Positions 54,406-62,614 of a stretch of 64,000 nucleotides of DNA are shown one piece after another. The position numbers and the translations under genes were made by a program. Under the pieces are notes generated by a model, which was given only the letters and a program-made list of their open reading frames with translations, had not been told where the DNA came from and did not search any database. Location: assembly GCF_024539675.1 (NCBI RefSeq), contig NZ_JAHHIT010000049.1:1-64000 (forward strand), written 5' to 3'. Positions within the stretch are counted from its first letter, which is position 1. Every line of letters starts with the position of its first letter. This stretch comes from Streptomyces hilarionis (lineage in GTDB: Bacteria; Actinomycetota; Actinomycetes; Streptomycetales; Streptomycetaceae).

Positions 54406-55542
54406 ATGGAGTCACTGGTTTTGTTCCGAGCGCAGAAATCACCGGCGGAGATGCTGTCCGGATCCCGTCCCGTCTCCCGCAGGTCGATGCTGGCCCTGGC
54501 CTCCGTCCCGCTTCTGGTCGGTGGACAGCGTTTCCTCGGTGGCGCCAAGAGCGACGTGCTCGTCAAGGACTACCCCACGCCCCAGCGGGCGGCCGACGCC
54601 GCCGCCGGCAAGCGTCTGGTCTTCCCGGCGGGGCGGACGTACACGGTCACTTCGCTGTCGATTCCCGCCGGGTGTCACGTCGAGGGCAACGGCGCGACGT
54701 TGCGGTTCCCGGACAACTCGACGGAATCCACCACCCACAGTGACGAGATTCTGGCCGTCAGCGGATCGGGCGTCACGATCGACAACCTCAAGTTCGACGG
54801 GCGCGCGTCGAAGCAGGGCGCCACCTGGTCCCAATACCGGCACTGCGTGCGAATCCAGGGGAACGTCAGCGGGGTCGTCGTCAAGAACTGCGAGTTCAGC
54901 GACATCATCGGCGACGGCGTCTACGTCAGCATCGGAAGTTCCGCCAAGAACTGCACGATCGGGCCGGACAACACGTTCACGTCCGACCATTTCAACCGCA
55001 ACGGCGTCTCCCTCGTGACCGGCACCCACATCGAGGTGCACCACAACAGGTTCGTCAAGTGCTCGCGCTCCGGAATGCCCGGGCCCATCGACCTGGAACC
55101 CAACGCGTCCACGGAGACCCTGTCCGACGTGTTCGTCCACCACAACACGATCGTCGGCGGGTCCGAGAGCGGCACGGGCACCCTGCCCGGCATCGTGTAC
55201 AGCGGTTTCCAGAACGCGGCGGCCGACAACATCAACATTCACGACAACGACATCAGCGGCACCAGGTTCACGGACGGCGTCCTGGTCATCGGCATCACCG
55301 GCGGCCCGTTCAACGCCGTGACGAACCTGAACGTCTACAACAACCACATCCACGACATCGGCCATGCCGACAGGTTCGGCGTGGGCATCAACCACTACAT
55401 CGGCGCGAACGTCTACGACAACACCTTCAGCGGCATGCAGTGGGCCATCTACAACTACAAGGGCGCGCTCGGCGTTTCGGCCGGCAACACGTTCATCGGA
55501 GTGGCGGCGGACATCACGAACGACGATCCGCACCTCGCGTAG
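54406..55542 (+). CDS. Exported right-handed beta-helix (pectate-lyase-like) protein
   Basis: 378 residues from ATG 54406. A TTG at 54421 with GGAG 9 bases upstream, and the ATG at 54451, are alternatives. A twin-arginine-like signal is visible (SRRSMLALASVPLLVGG). The mature protein opens with a pectate-lyase-3-type DVLVKDYPTPQRAADAAAGK segment. It then runs through about ten beta-helix coils rich in Asn (VHHNTIVGG, IHDNDISG, VYNNHIHDIG, VYDNTFSG). Such proteins bind or cut polysaccharides; no catalytic residues can be assigned. Base composition is lower than the neighbours (58% and 67% GC in two 60-base lines counted, against 72% in pmt). This suggests transfer from another source. Confidence 0.75.
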   Translation: MESLVLFRAQKSPAEMLSGSRPVSRRSMLALASVPLLVGGQRFLGGAKSDVLVKDYPTPQRAADAAAGKRLVFPAGRTYTVTSLSIPAGCHVEGNGATLRFPDNSTESTTHSDEILAVSGSGVTIDNLKFDGRASKQGATWSQYRHCVRIQGNVSGVVVKNCEFSDIIGDGVYVSIGSSAKNCTIGPDNTFTSDHFNRNGVSLVTGTHIEVHHNRFVKCSRSGMPGPIDLEPNASTETLSDVFVHHNTIVGGSESGTGTLPGIVYSGFQNAAADNINIHDNDISGTRFTDGVLVIGITGGPFNAVTNLNVYNNHIHDIGHADRFGVGINHYIGANVYDNTFSGMQWAIYNYKGALGVSAGNTFIGVAADITNDDPHLA

Positions 55543-55676
55543 TCGAGAACGCACGGTTCCGGAAGTCCCGGAGCTCCCCGGCCGGCCCGCCCGTCCTGAC
55601 CTGCTCCCGCCCGGCCCGCCTCACCGTCACCGCCACCGTCACCGCCGCAGTCGCAGTCGCATCGGCGGCCCGGGTT

Positions 55677-55698
55677 CATGTACGTGGCCGGATACATG
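55677..55698. repeat. Inverted repeat CATGTA-N10-TACATG
   Basis: Six-base perfect arms (55677-55682 and 55693-55698) lie in the spacer after the beta-helix gene, directly following a CACCGT/CACCGC simple repeat. It is one of three inverted repeats between the beta-helix gene and the first PBP gene. Confidence 0.5.
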
Positions 55699-55742
55699 GG
55701 GCTAACGATTGCGGAAACTGATGCCCCGTTCGTCGCTCCTTC

Positions 55743-55757
55743 CGCTTACTGTAAGCG
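55743..55757. promoter_or_regulatory. Palindrome CGCTTAC-T-GTAAGCG
   Basis: A perfect 7-1-7 palindrome about 72 bases upstream of the first PBP start. Its form suits a dimeric regulator. The preceding GCGGAAACTGATG (55710-55722) recalls an ECF-type GGAAC -35, but I cannot place a matching -10 with confidence. Confidence 0.5.
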
Positions 55758-55767
55758 CGAGAAGAGC

Positions 55768-55787
55768 TTTCTGAACGCGTTCAGAAA
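55768..55787. promoter_or_regulatory. Perfect 20-bp palindrome, operator candidate of the first PBP
   Basis: TTTCTGAACGCGTTCAGAAA is a perfect palindrome centred on CG, ending 41 bases before the PBP ATG. The even symmetry with a central CG resembles LacI-family operators. No LacI gene is in the window. Confidence 0.65.
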
Positions 55788-55828
55788 ACGTGGGACGGGA
55801 AGCCACCGCAACGGGGAGGGGTTCACAG

Positions 55829-57457
55829 ATGCGCAAGGGGGCCAAGGCGGCCGTGATCGGCTCGGTCTTCGCCGTGATGGTGGGCGGGGCCGGGTACGGG
55901 GCCTTCAACATCGTGAACGCGCTGAACGGGGACGGCGGCACGGGGTCGCGGGGCTCCGGACCGGCGGCCGTGAAGAGCGGACCGCCGAGCGGGTCCGAGG
56001 TGAAGGACACCAGCGCCGCGTTCTTCGCCGCCTGGACGAAGGGCCAGGCCGCCGCCGCAGCCGACCTCACCAACAACGCGGCCCGGGCCGAACCGCTGCT
56101 GGCCTCCTACCGCGCCGCCCACATCACCGGCGTGAAGATCACGCCGGGCAGGGCGTCGGGCGCCGTGGTGCCGTACAAGGTCGCGGCCACGGTGTCGTAC
56201 GGGGGGAAGTCCAAGCCGGTCTCCTACGCGAGCCGGCTCACGGTCGTGCGGGGCGTGACGACCGGCAGGGCGCTGGTGGACTGGCAGCCGTCGGTCGTCC
56301 ACCCGCAGCTGAGGAAGATGGACGACACGCTGGTCACGGGCGCTTCGTCGGCGCCGCCGATCGAGGCCGTCGACCGCGACGGCAAGGTGCTGACCAAGGA
56401 GAAGTACCCCTCCCTGGGACCGATCCTGGACCAGCTGCGCGCCAAGTACGGCGACAAGGCCGGCGGCACGCCCGGCATCGAGCTGGCGATCAGACACGCC
56501 GGCCCGGGCTCGGCCGACACCCCGCTGCTGACCCTGGCCGAGGGCAGGCCCGGCAAGCTGCGCACCACGCTCGACGCGGGCGTGCAGGCGGCCGCCGAGA
56601 AGGCGGTGCAGAAGTACCCGCAGTCCTCGACGGTGGCGGTCAAGGCCGGCACCGGCGAGGTGCTGGCGGTCGCCAACAACCGCACCGACGGCTGGAACGC
56701 GGCCTTCCTGGGCGAGGTCGCCCCCGGCTCCACCATGAAGATCGTCAGCGCGGCCACCCTCATCGACAAGGGGCTCACCACCGCGAACGGGCCGGCCCCC
56801 TGTCCGGACTCGGCCGTCTCGGACAGCCAGACCTTCCACAACCTGACCGGCATGAAGGCAAACGAGCGGGCCACGCTCTCCGAGAGCTTCGCCCGCTCCT
56901 GCAACACGGCGTTCGTCAAGTTCGCCGACGACGTCAAGGACGACTGGCTGAACGCCGAGGCCCGCGACCGCTTCGGGATCGGCCTCGACTGGAAGACCGG
57001 CATCCCCTCCTTCGACGGCTCGGTCCCGGTCTCCACCGGGCCGGACACCGCGGCGGGCCTGATCGGCCAGGGGCAGGTGCAGATGAACCCGCTGAACATG
57101 GCGTCGGTGACCGCGACCGCGATGACGGGCACGTTCCGCCAGCCGGTGATCGTCCCGCTCTCCCTCGACGGCCGCGAGCCGGCACGGGCGCGCGGGCTGT
57201 CGTCGAGCACCGTGCAGCAGCTGCGCGCGATGATGAACCGCACCGCGACCAGCGGCACGGCGGCGAACGTGATGGCCGGGCTCGGCCCCCGGATCGGCGC
57301 GAAGACCGGCAGCGCCGAGGTCGACGGGCAGAACAGGTCCGACAGCTGGTTCACCGGCTACCGCGGTGACGTCGCGGCGGCGGCCATGACGCAGGACGGC
57401 GGCCACGGCATCGACGCCTCCGGCCCGCTCGTGGCGGAGGTGCTGCGGGCGAGCTGA
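55829..57457 (+). CDS. Penicillin-binding protein with NTF2-like N-terminal domain (first of tandem pair)
   Basis: 542 residues from ATG 55829 (GGAGG 9 bases upstream). A membrane anchor (AAVIGSVFAVMVGGAGYGAF) is followed by a MecA_N/NTF2-like domain (DTSAAFFAAWTKGQAAAAAD). A dimerisation part and the transpeptidase come next: STMK (301-304), SCN (357-359), KTGS (492-495). It cross-links peptidoglycan and, by family, may be a low-affinity PBP. It is about 40% similar by eye to the next gene and collinear with it, so the two arose by tandem duplication. I recall the pair as SCO3156/SCO3157 counterparts. Confidence 0.92.
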   Translation: MRKGAKAAVIGSVFAVMVGGAGYGAFNIVNALNGDGGTGSRGSGPAAVKSGPPSGSEVKDTSAAFFAAWTKGQAAAAADLTNNAARAEPLLASYRAAHITGVKITPGRASGAVVPYKVAATVSYGGKSKPVSYASRLTVVRGVTTGRALVDWQPSVVHPQLRKMDDTLVTGASSAPPIEAVDRDGKVLTKEKYPSLGPILDQLRAKYGDKAGGTPGIELAIRHAGPGSADTPLLTLAEGRPGKLRTTLDAGVQAAAEKAVQKYPQSSTVAVKAGTGEVLAVANNRTDGWNAAFLGEVAPGSTMKIVSAATLIDKGLTTANGPAPCPDSAVSDSQTFHNLTGMKANERATLSESFARSCNTAFVKFADDVKDDWLNAEARDRFGIGLDWKTGIPSFDGSVPVSTGPDTAAGLIGQGQVQMNPLNMASVTATAMTGTFRQPVIVPLSLDGREPARARGLSSSTVQQLRAMMNRTATSGTAANVMAGLGPRIGAKTGSAEVDGQNRSDSWFTGYRGDVAAAAMTQDGGHGIDASGPLVAEVLRAS

Positions 57458-57542
57458 GCCGGGGCCACCGGCCCGAGGGCCGCGGGGCCGCGGGGCCGCG
57501 GGCGGCAAGCGGTGGGCGGGGAAGGGCCTTTGCGGGGTGGCT

Positions 57543-57560
57543 GACGTCACACGTGACGTC
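57543..57560. promoter_or_regulatory. 18-bp palindrome and promoter of the second PBP
   Basis: GACGTCAC-AC-GTGACGTC is a perfect 8-2-8 inverted repeat. Downstream, TAGGGT (57580-57585) fits the streptomycete -10 TAGRRT. The palindrome's right arm covers the place where a -35 would be (about 57556-57561), so a bound repressor would block RNA polymerase. Confidence 0.6.
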
Positions 57561-57667
57561 GCCCGCGCCGACGGGACTCTAGGGTGGTAGCCGTCGTTGG
57601 GGTCAGTGAGGGCAACGAGGGCAGCGGGGCTGGGGGGAGAGCCCCTGGGGATCCGGAGGATCTGGCA

Positions 57668-59344
57668 GTGGGCAAGAGAAGGCGCGTCGAAGAACGAAGC
57701 AGCAAGCGGCGTCCCGCCGTGGTCGGCGGCATGATCGCCGTCGTCGTCGGCGGAGCCGGGCTCGGCGTCTACGCGCTGTACGGCGGAGCGGCGGCCGACG
57801 ACGGCGCGGCCGCCGCGGCCAACGGCCGGCAGGTGCCCCGGGTGCGGGCCGACGCTCCGTCGGCGGCCGAGGCGAAGGCCCTGGCCGCCCGGTTCCTGAC
57901 GGCCTGGCAGAAGGGCGACGCGGCCCGGGCCGCCGCCGTCACCGACGACTCGGCGGCCGCCACCGCCCTGCTGACCGGCTACTCCAAGGACGCCCACGTC
58001 ACGGACGTCACCCTCACCGCGGGCACGGCCGCCGGCGTCAAGGTCCCGTTCTCGGTGAAGGCCACCGTGAAGTACAAGAACGTCGGCAAGCCGCTCGCGT
58101 ACGACAGCGCGCTCACCGTGGTGCGCAACCCGAAGAACGGCAAGGCGCAGGTGGACTGGCACGCCTCCGTCGTCCACCCCGACCTTCAGGACGGCGACAC
58201 GCTCGTGACGGGCGAGTCCGGCACCCCGCCGGTCAGGGCCGTCGACCGTGACGGCGGCGAGCTGACGGCCGCGAAGTACCCCTCGCTGGGCACGGTGCTG
58301 GACGGGCTGCGGGAGAAGTACGGCAAGAAGGCCGGCGGCAAGGCGGGCGTCGAGCTCCAAGTGGTCCGCGGAAAGGCGTCGAAGGCGAAGAAGGCCTCCG
58401 ACAAGACGCTCCTGGAGCTCAGCAAGGGCACCCCGGGCACGGTGAAGACCACGCTGAGTCCGGCCCTCCAGGCGGCGGCCGAACGGCAGGTGGCGAAGAC
58501 GGCCCGCTCCTCGGTGGTGGTGATGCGGCCCTCCACGGGCGAGATCCTCGCGGTGGCCAACGCGAGCCCCGGCTTCAACACGGCGTTCAACGGCTCGCTC
58601 GCGCCCGGCTCCACGATGAAGGTCATCACGTCGTCGCTGCTCATCGACAAGGGGCTGGCGTCGGCGGACAAGACCCATCCCTGCCCCAAGACGTTCAGCT
58701 ACGGCGGCTGGAAGTTCCACAACGACGACGACTTCGAGATCAAGCGCGGCTCGTTCAAGGCGAGTTTCGCGCGCTCCTGCAACACCGCCTTCATCAGCCA
58801 GGCCCCCAAGCTCAGCGACGACAGCCTGACCCGGCAGGCCCAGCAGGTCTTCGGCCTGTCGATGAACAACTGGGCGATCGGCGTCCCGTCCTTCGACGGC
58901 TCGGTGCCGGTGCAGTCGAAGGCGCAGATGGCGGCCTCGCTCATCGGCCAGGGCGGGGTGCGGATGAACCCCCTGAACATGGCGTCGGTCGCCGCCACCG
59001 TGAAGTCGGGCTCCTTCCACCAGCCGTACCTGGTCGCCCCGTCGGTGGACGGCCGCACCCTGGCGTCGGCGTCGCGCACCCTGTCGTCGTCGACGCTGTC
59101 GCAGGTGCGCGAGCTGATGAACTACACGGCCGCGGCCGGCACCGCCGCCGAGGCGATGTCCGGCCTGGGCCCCGACTACGGCGCCAAGACGGGCTCGGCC
59201 GAGGTCGACAACCAGGACAAGCCCAACGGCTGGTTCACCGCCTACCGCGGCGACCTGGCCGCTGCCGGCGTCGTGCAGGCGGGCGGCCACGGCGGCGACA
59301 CGGCCGGCCCGATCGTGGCGTCCCTGCTGCGCATGGGCGGCTGA
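57668..59344 (+). CDS. Penicillin-binding protein with NTF2-like N-terminal domain (second of tandem pair)
   Basis: 558 residues from GTG 57668 (GGAGG 8 bases upstream). The basic N-terminus (GKRRRVEERSSKRRPAVV) and anchor (GGMIAVVVGGAGLGVYAL) lead to an NTF2-like domain (AKALAARFLTAWQKGDAARA). The transpeptidase has STMK (315-318), SCN (370-372) and KTGS (507-510). It has the same domain order as the preceding PBP but a separate promoter and operator, so the copies are probably differently regulated. It converges on ssgE. Confidence 0.92.
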   Translation: MGKRRRVEERSSKRRPAVVGGMIAVVVGGAGLGVYALYGGAAADDGAAAAANGRQVPRVRADAPSAAEAKALAARFLTAWQKGDAARAAAVTDDSAAATALLTGYSKDAHVTDVTLTAGTAAGVKVPFSVKATVKYKNVGKPLAYDSALTVVRNPKNGKAQVDWHASVVHPDLQDGDTLVTGESGTPPVRAVDRDGGELTAAKYPSLGTVLDGLREKYGKKAGGKAGVELQVVRGKASKAKKASDKTLLELSKGTPGTVKTTLSPALQAAAERQVAKTARSSVVVMRPSTGEILAVANASPGFNTAFNGSLAPGSTMKVITSSLLIDKGLASADKTHPCPKTFSYGGWKFHNDDDFEIKRGSFKASFARSCNTAFISQAPKLSDDSLTRQAQQVFGLSMNNWAIGVPSFDGSVPVQSKAQMAASLIGQGGVRMNPLNMASVAATVKSGSFHQPYLVAPSVDGRTLASASRTLSSSTLSQVRELMNYTAAAGTAAEAMSGLGPDYGAKTGSAEVDNQDKPNGWFTAYRGDLAAAGVVQAGGHGGDTAGPIVASLLRMGG

Positions 59345-59426
59345 GCGCGGCCGGGCGGCCGGGCGGCCCTCGACGATCCGACGCGGCCCGGGCCGGGGCG
59401 CGACGGGCCGGTGCGGGGCGATACGG

Positions 59427-59780
59427 CTAGTGCGGGACGGGCTGCTGGGCGGTGGCCATGTAGGTGCGGCGCAGGAACCGCAGCAGCGCCTTGGACTCGA
59501 ACTGGACGACCGAGACGCCGTGCGCGGAGTGGAACTCGACCACGGCCTGGACGCGCCCGCACGGCCACACCCGGACCTCGCCGGTGCCGGCCGGGGCGCG
59601 CAGGCCCTGTTCGAGGAGGGTCCGGGAGAACGTCCACTCCCGGCGGTCGGGCAGCCCGACGCGCACGGAACGGGGTTGCTCGGGGTCGTAGCGCAGGACG
59701 ACCGGTACGGCCGTCTCCTCCTCGACCCGGTCGGCGTCGGTGACGATGTGGGCTCGCGCGTACTGTTCGACTACAGACAT
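59427..59780 (-). CDS. ssgE: SsgA-like sporulation/cell-division protein (SALP), probably SsgE
   Basis: 117 residues. SALP family features: a strand-rich fold with VPVVLRYDPEQPRSVRVGLP, EWTFSRTLLEQGLRAPAGTGEVRVWP and VVEFHSAHGVSVVQFESKALLRFL. SALPs control septum placement, peptidoglycan remodelling and spore release in sporulating actinomycetes. The identity SsgE rests on its place beside the PBP pair, which I recall as the SCO3156-SCO3158 neighbourhood; paralogues differ subtly, so the exact letter is less certain than the family. GAGAGGG precedes the ATG. Confidence 0.8.
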   Translation of the reverse strand: MSVVEQYARAHIVTDADRVEEETAVPVVLRYDPEQPRSVRVGLPDRREWTFSRTLLEQGLRAPAGTGEVRVWPCGRVQAVVEFHSAHGVSVVQFESKALLRFLRRTYMATAQQPVPH

Positions 59781-59843
59781 CGACCGGCCCTCTCACGCAG
59801 CGTGACCTGTGCGGAAGCTGTGCATCCGCTCCCCCTCCAATGT

Positions 59844-59856
59844 CGCATATTTTGCG
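59844..59856. promoter_or_regulatory. Imperfect dyad in the ssgE/nickel-transporter intergenic region
   Basis: CGCA-N5-TGCG (CGCATATTTTGCG), followed by a second TTGCG half at 59859-59863, forms an A/T-rich island about 65-85 bases upstream of ssgE. It could be a second metal-regulator site for the transporter or part of the ssgE promoter. Confidence 0.3.
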
Positions 59857-60004
59857 GATTGCGCTCACCTGCACCGGCATATCTCATCTGTGCGATACAC
59901 GGATCCACCCGTGCCGCACCCGGCCCGGCGGCCCCGCACCCTCGCCGGGGCGACCCCGCACCGCTCCCCGAGGGGAGATCCCCGACGGACGAAGCTCTCG
60001 CTCT

Positions 60005-60019
60005 TGCGAACGGTTCGCA
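60005..60019 (+). promoter_or_regulatory. Fur-family-like operator of the cobalt/nickel transporter
   Basis: TGCGAAC-G-GTTCGCA is a perfect 7-1-7 palindrome, the geometry used by Fur, Zur and Nur proteins. It overlaps a possible -35 (TTGCGA, 60004-60009). TATCAT (60029-60034) could be the -10, placing the transcript start at about the GTG 60041. Nickel-responsive Nur is the most likely regulator given the downstream genes. Confidence 0.55.
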
Positions 60020-60040
60020 TTAAGCCACTATCATCGTCGG

Positions 60041-61099
60041 GTGCACGTACCCGACGGATTCATCAACGCCCCGACCTCCGCCGTGACCGGAGTCGTCGCC
60101 GCCGGCGCCATCGCCGTGAGCCTGCGCGGCGCGCGCCGCGAGCTCGACGACCGGACCGCGCCGCTGGCCGGCCTGGTCGCGGCGTTCATCTTCGCCGTGC
60201 AGATGCTGAACTTCCCCGTCGCCGCCGGGACCAGCGGCCATCTGCTGGGCGGCGCGCTCGCCGCGATCCTGGTGGGCCCGTTCACCGGGATCCTGTGCGT
60301 CTCCGTGGTCCTGCTGATGCAGGGCATCCTCTTCGCCGACGGCGGGCTCACCGCCCTCGGCGTGAACGTCACCGACATGGCGATCGTGACGACGGTCGTC
60401 TCGTACGCCGTCTTCCGGGGCCTGGTGAAGGTCCTGCCCCGCGGGCGCCGCTCCCTCACCGCCGCCTCCTTCGTCGCCGCGCTGCTGTCCGTGCCCGCCG
60501 CCGCCGTGGCCTTCACGCTCATCTACTGGGTCGGTGGCACCACCGACGTGGCGATCGGCAAGGTGGCCGGCGCGATGATCGGCGTGCACGTCCTGATCGG
60601 CGTGGGCGAGGCGGCGATCACCGCGCTGACGGTCGGCGCCGTCGTCGCCGTCCGGCCGGATCTCGTGCACGGCGCGCGCGACCTGCGCCAGAGGCTCCGG
60701 CTGCGGGTGAACGGCGAACTCGTCGACGCCCCGGCCGCCGAGGGGACGCGCCCGGCGCCCATGGCGGCCCGCGCCTCGCGGCGCACGCTGTGGGTGACCG
60801 GCCTGGTCACCTCCCTCGTCCTGGCCGGCTTCGTCAGCTTCTACGCCTCCGCGAACCCCGACGGGCTGGAGAAGGTCGCCGCCGACCACGGCATCGACCA
60901 GAGGACCGAGAAGCACGCCTCCTCCGACTCCCCGCTCGCCGACTACGGCGTCAAGGACGTCGCCGACGCCCGCCTCTCCGGCGGCCTGGCGGGCGTGATC
61001 GGCGTCGGCACGACCGTCGTCGCGGGCAGCGCCGTGTTCTGGGCGGTGCGCCGACGCCGCACGCGCGACGTGTCCCCGGCCTCCACGAGCGGCGTCTGA
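60041..61099 (+). CDS. cbiM: ECF-type cobalt/nickel transporter substrate-binding component (CbiM/NikM with CbiN-like C-terminus)
   Basis: 352 residues. The mature N-terminus after the start is His-Val-Pro-Asp-Gly-Phe; a His at position 2 is the metal ligand of CbiM/NikM, which fixes the GTG at 60041 as the start. Seven or so membrane segments follow, with AGTSGHLLGGALAAILVGPF, LMQGILFADGGLTALGVNV and LIGVGEAAITALTVG as family landmarks. The last 100 residues (SANPDGLEKVAADHGID between two hydrophobic segments) correspond to the PDGF/CbiN module fused in frame. There is no ribosome binding site, so it is probably leaderless. Confidence 0.92.
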   Translation: MHVPDGFINAPTSAVTGVVAAGAIAVSLRGARRELDDRTAPLAGLVAAFIFAVQMLNFPVAAGTSGHLLGGALAAILVGPFTGILCVSVVLLMQGILFADGGLTALGVNVTDMAIVTTVVSYAVFRGLVKVLPRGRRSLTAASFVAALLSVPAAAVAFTLIYWVGGTTDVAIGKVAGAMIGVHVLIGVGEAAITALTVGAVVAVRPDLVHGARDLRQRLRLRVNGELVDAPAAEGTRPAPMAARASRRTLWVTGLVTSLVLAGFVSFYASANPDGLEKVAADHGIDQRTEKHASSDSPLADYGVKDVADARLSGGLAGVIGVGTTVVAGSAVFWAVRRRRTRDVSPASTSGV

Positions 61100-61103
61100 C
61101 GTC

Positions 61104-61865
61104 ATGGGAGCGGGACACGCGCACCGGCTCTACCGTCACGGGCACTCGCCCGTGCACGGTCTGCCGCCGCACACCAAGCTGGCCGCCGCCTTCGGGTTCG
61201 TCATCGTCGTCGTGTCGACGCCGCGGGAGGCGATGTGGGCGTTCGGCCTGTACGCCGTCCTGCTCGCCGCCGTCGCGCACCGGGCACGTGTGCCGGCCGG
61301 CTTCCTGCTGAAGCGGCTGCTCATCGAGGTGCCGTTCGTCGCGTTCGCCGTGCTGATGCCGTTCGTCGCCGAGGGCGAGCGGGTGGACGTCCTCGGGCTC
61401 TCGCTGAGCGTCAACGGCCTGTGGGGCGCCTGGAACGTGCTCGCCAAGGGCACCCTGGGCGTCGCCGCCTCCGTGCTGCTGGCGTCCACCACGGAGCTGC
61501 GCGAGCTGCTCCTGGGCCTGCAACGGCTGCGGCTGCCCCCGCTGTTGGTGCAGATCGCCTCCTTCATGATCCGCTACGGCGACGTCATCACGGACGAGAT
61601 GCGGCGCATGCGGGTCGCCCGCGAGTCGCGCGGGTTCGAGGCGCGGGGTGTGCGGCACTGGGGGGTGCTCGCGAAGTCGGCGGGCGCGCTGTTCATCCGC
61701 TCCTACGAACGCGGGGAGCGCGTGCACCTGGCCATGGTCAGCCGGGGGTACGCCGGTTCGATGCCGGTGATCGACGAGGCGACCGCGTCCCGGGCGCAGT
61801 GGTCGTACGCGCTGGCCCTCCCGTTCGCCGCCCTCGTCGTCTGCGTGTTGGGATGGGCCCTGTGA
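61104..61865 (+). CDS. cbiQ: ECF transporter transmembrane (T) component CbiQ
   Basis: 253 residues with five or six membrane segments. The coupling helices carry the conserved Ala-Arg-Gly-type motifs: MRRMRVARESRGFEARGVRH and ERVHLAMVSRGYAGSM. It couples the ATPase to the CbiM subunit. It starts five bases after cbiM, and its stop overlaps the cbiO start (GTGA). Confidence 0.93.
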   Translation: MGAGHAHRLYRHGHSPVHGLPPHTKLAAAFGFVIVVVSTPREAMWAFGLYAVLLAAVAHRARVPAGFLLKRLLIEVPFVAFAVLMPFVAEGERVDVLGLSLSVNGLWGAWNVLAKGTLGVAASVLLASTTELRELLLGLQRLRLPPLLVQIASFMIRYGDVITDEMRRMRVARESRGFEARGVRHWGVLAKSAGALFIRSYERGERVHLAMVSRGYAGSMPVIDEATASRAQWSYALALPFAALVVCVLGWAL

Positions 61866-62614
61866 CTGACGTTTCCCTGGAGGTCTCCGGCCTCGCCTTC
61901 GCCTACCCCGACGGCCACCAGGCCCTGTTCGGCGTGGACTTCACCGTCGCGCGCGGCGAGCGGGTCGCGCTGCTCGGGCCGAACGGCGCCGGCAAGACGA
62001 CCCTGGTGCTGCACCTCAACGGCATCCTCGCCGGCGGCGCCGGCACCGTGACGGTGGCCGGGCTGCCGGTCGGCCGGCAGCATATGGCCGAGATCCGGCG
62101 CAGGGTCGGCATCGTCTTCCAGGACCCCGACGACCAGCTGTTCATGCCGACCGTGCGCGAGGACGTGGCGTTCGGCCCGGCAGCGGCCGGGCTGAAGGGC
62201 GCGGCCCTGGAGGCGCGCGTCGACCACGCCCTCGCCCAGGTGGGCATGGCCGAGTTCAAGGACCGTCCGCCGCACCACCTGTCCTTCGGCCAGCGGCGGC
62301 GCGTGGCGGTCGCGACGGTGCTCGCGATGGAACCCGAGATCCTCGTCCTGGACGAGCCGTCCTCCAACCTCGACCCCGCCTCGCGCCGCGAACTCGCCGA
62401 CATCCTGCGGTCGTTGGACGTCACGGTGCTCATGGTCACGCACGACCTGCCGTACGCCCTGGAGCTGTGCCCGCGCGCCCTGATCCTCAGCGAGGGGGTG
62501 ATCGCGGCGGACGGCCGGACCGGCGAGCTGCTCGCCGACGACGCCCTCATGCGGGCGCACCGGCTGGAGCTGCCCTTCGGGTTCGACCCGCGCTCCGCGA
62601 CAATGGGCGCGTGA
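61862..62614 (+). CDS. cbiO: ECF transporter ATPase CbiO
   Basis: 250 residues from GTG 61862. Walker A LLGPNGAGKTTLVLHL, Q-loop GIVFQDPDDQLFMPTV, signature LSFGQRRRVAVATVLA (LSFGQ, usual for this group), Walker B ILVLDEPSSNLDP and the His switch VTHD. Both ends overlap neighbours by four bases: cbiQ upstream and ohrR downstream. Confidence 0.94.
   Translation: MTDVSLEVSGLAFAYPDGHQALFGVDFTVARGERVALLGPNGAGKTTLVLHLNGILAGGAGTVTVAGLPVGRQHMAEIRRRVGIVFQDPDDQLFMPTVREDVAFGPAAAGLKGAALEARVDHALAQVGMAEFKDRPPHHLSFGQRRRVAVATVLAMEPEILVLDEPSSNLDPASRRELADILRSLDVTVLMVTHDLPYALELCPRALILSEGVIAADGRTGELLADDALMRAHRLELPFGFDPRSATMGA

Noticed and set aside
55768..55787. LexA box interpretation of TGAACGCGTTCA
   Set aside because: Actinobacterial LexA sites need GAAC-N4-GTTC spacing; here only two bases separate the halves.
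55823..59290. 1155-codon minus-strand frame opposite both PBPs
   Set aside because: Antisense shadow; composition is Arg/Gly/His/Val-rich, whereas the sense strand carries complete PBP motifs and ribosome binding sites.
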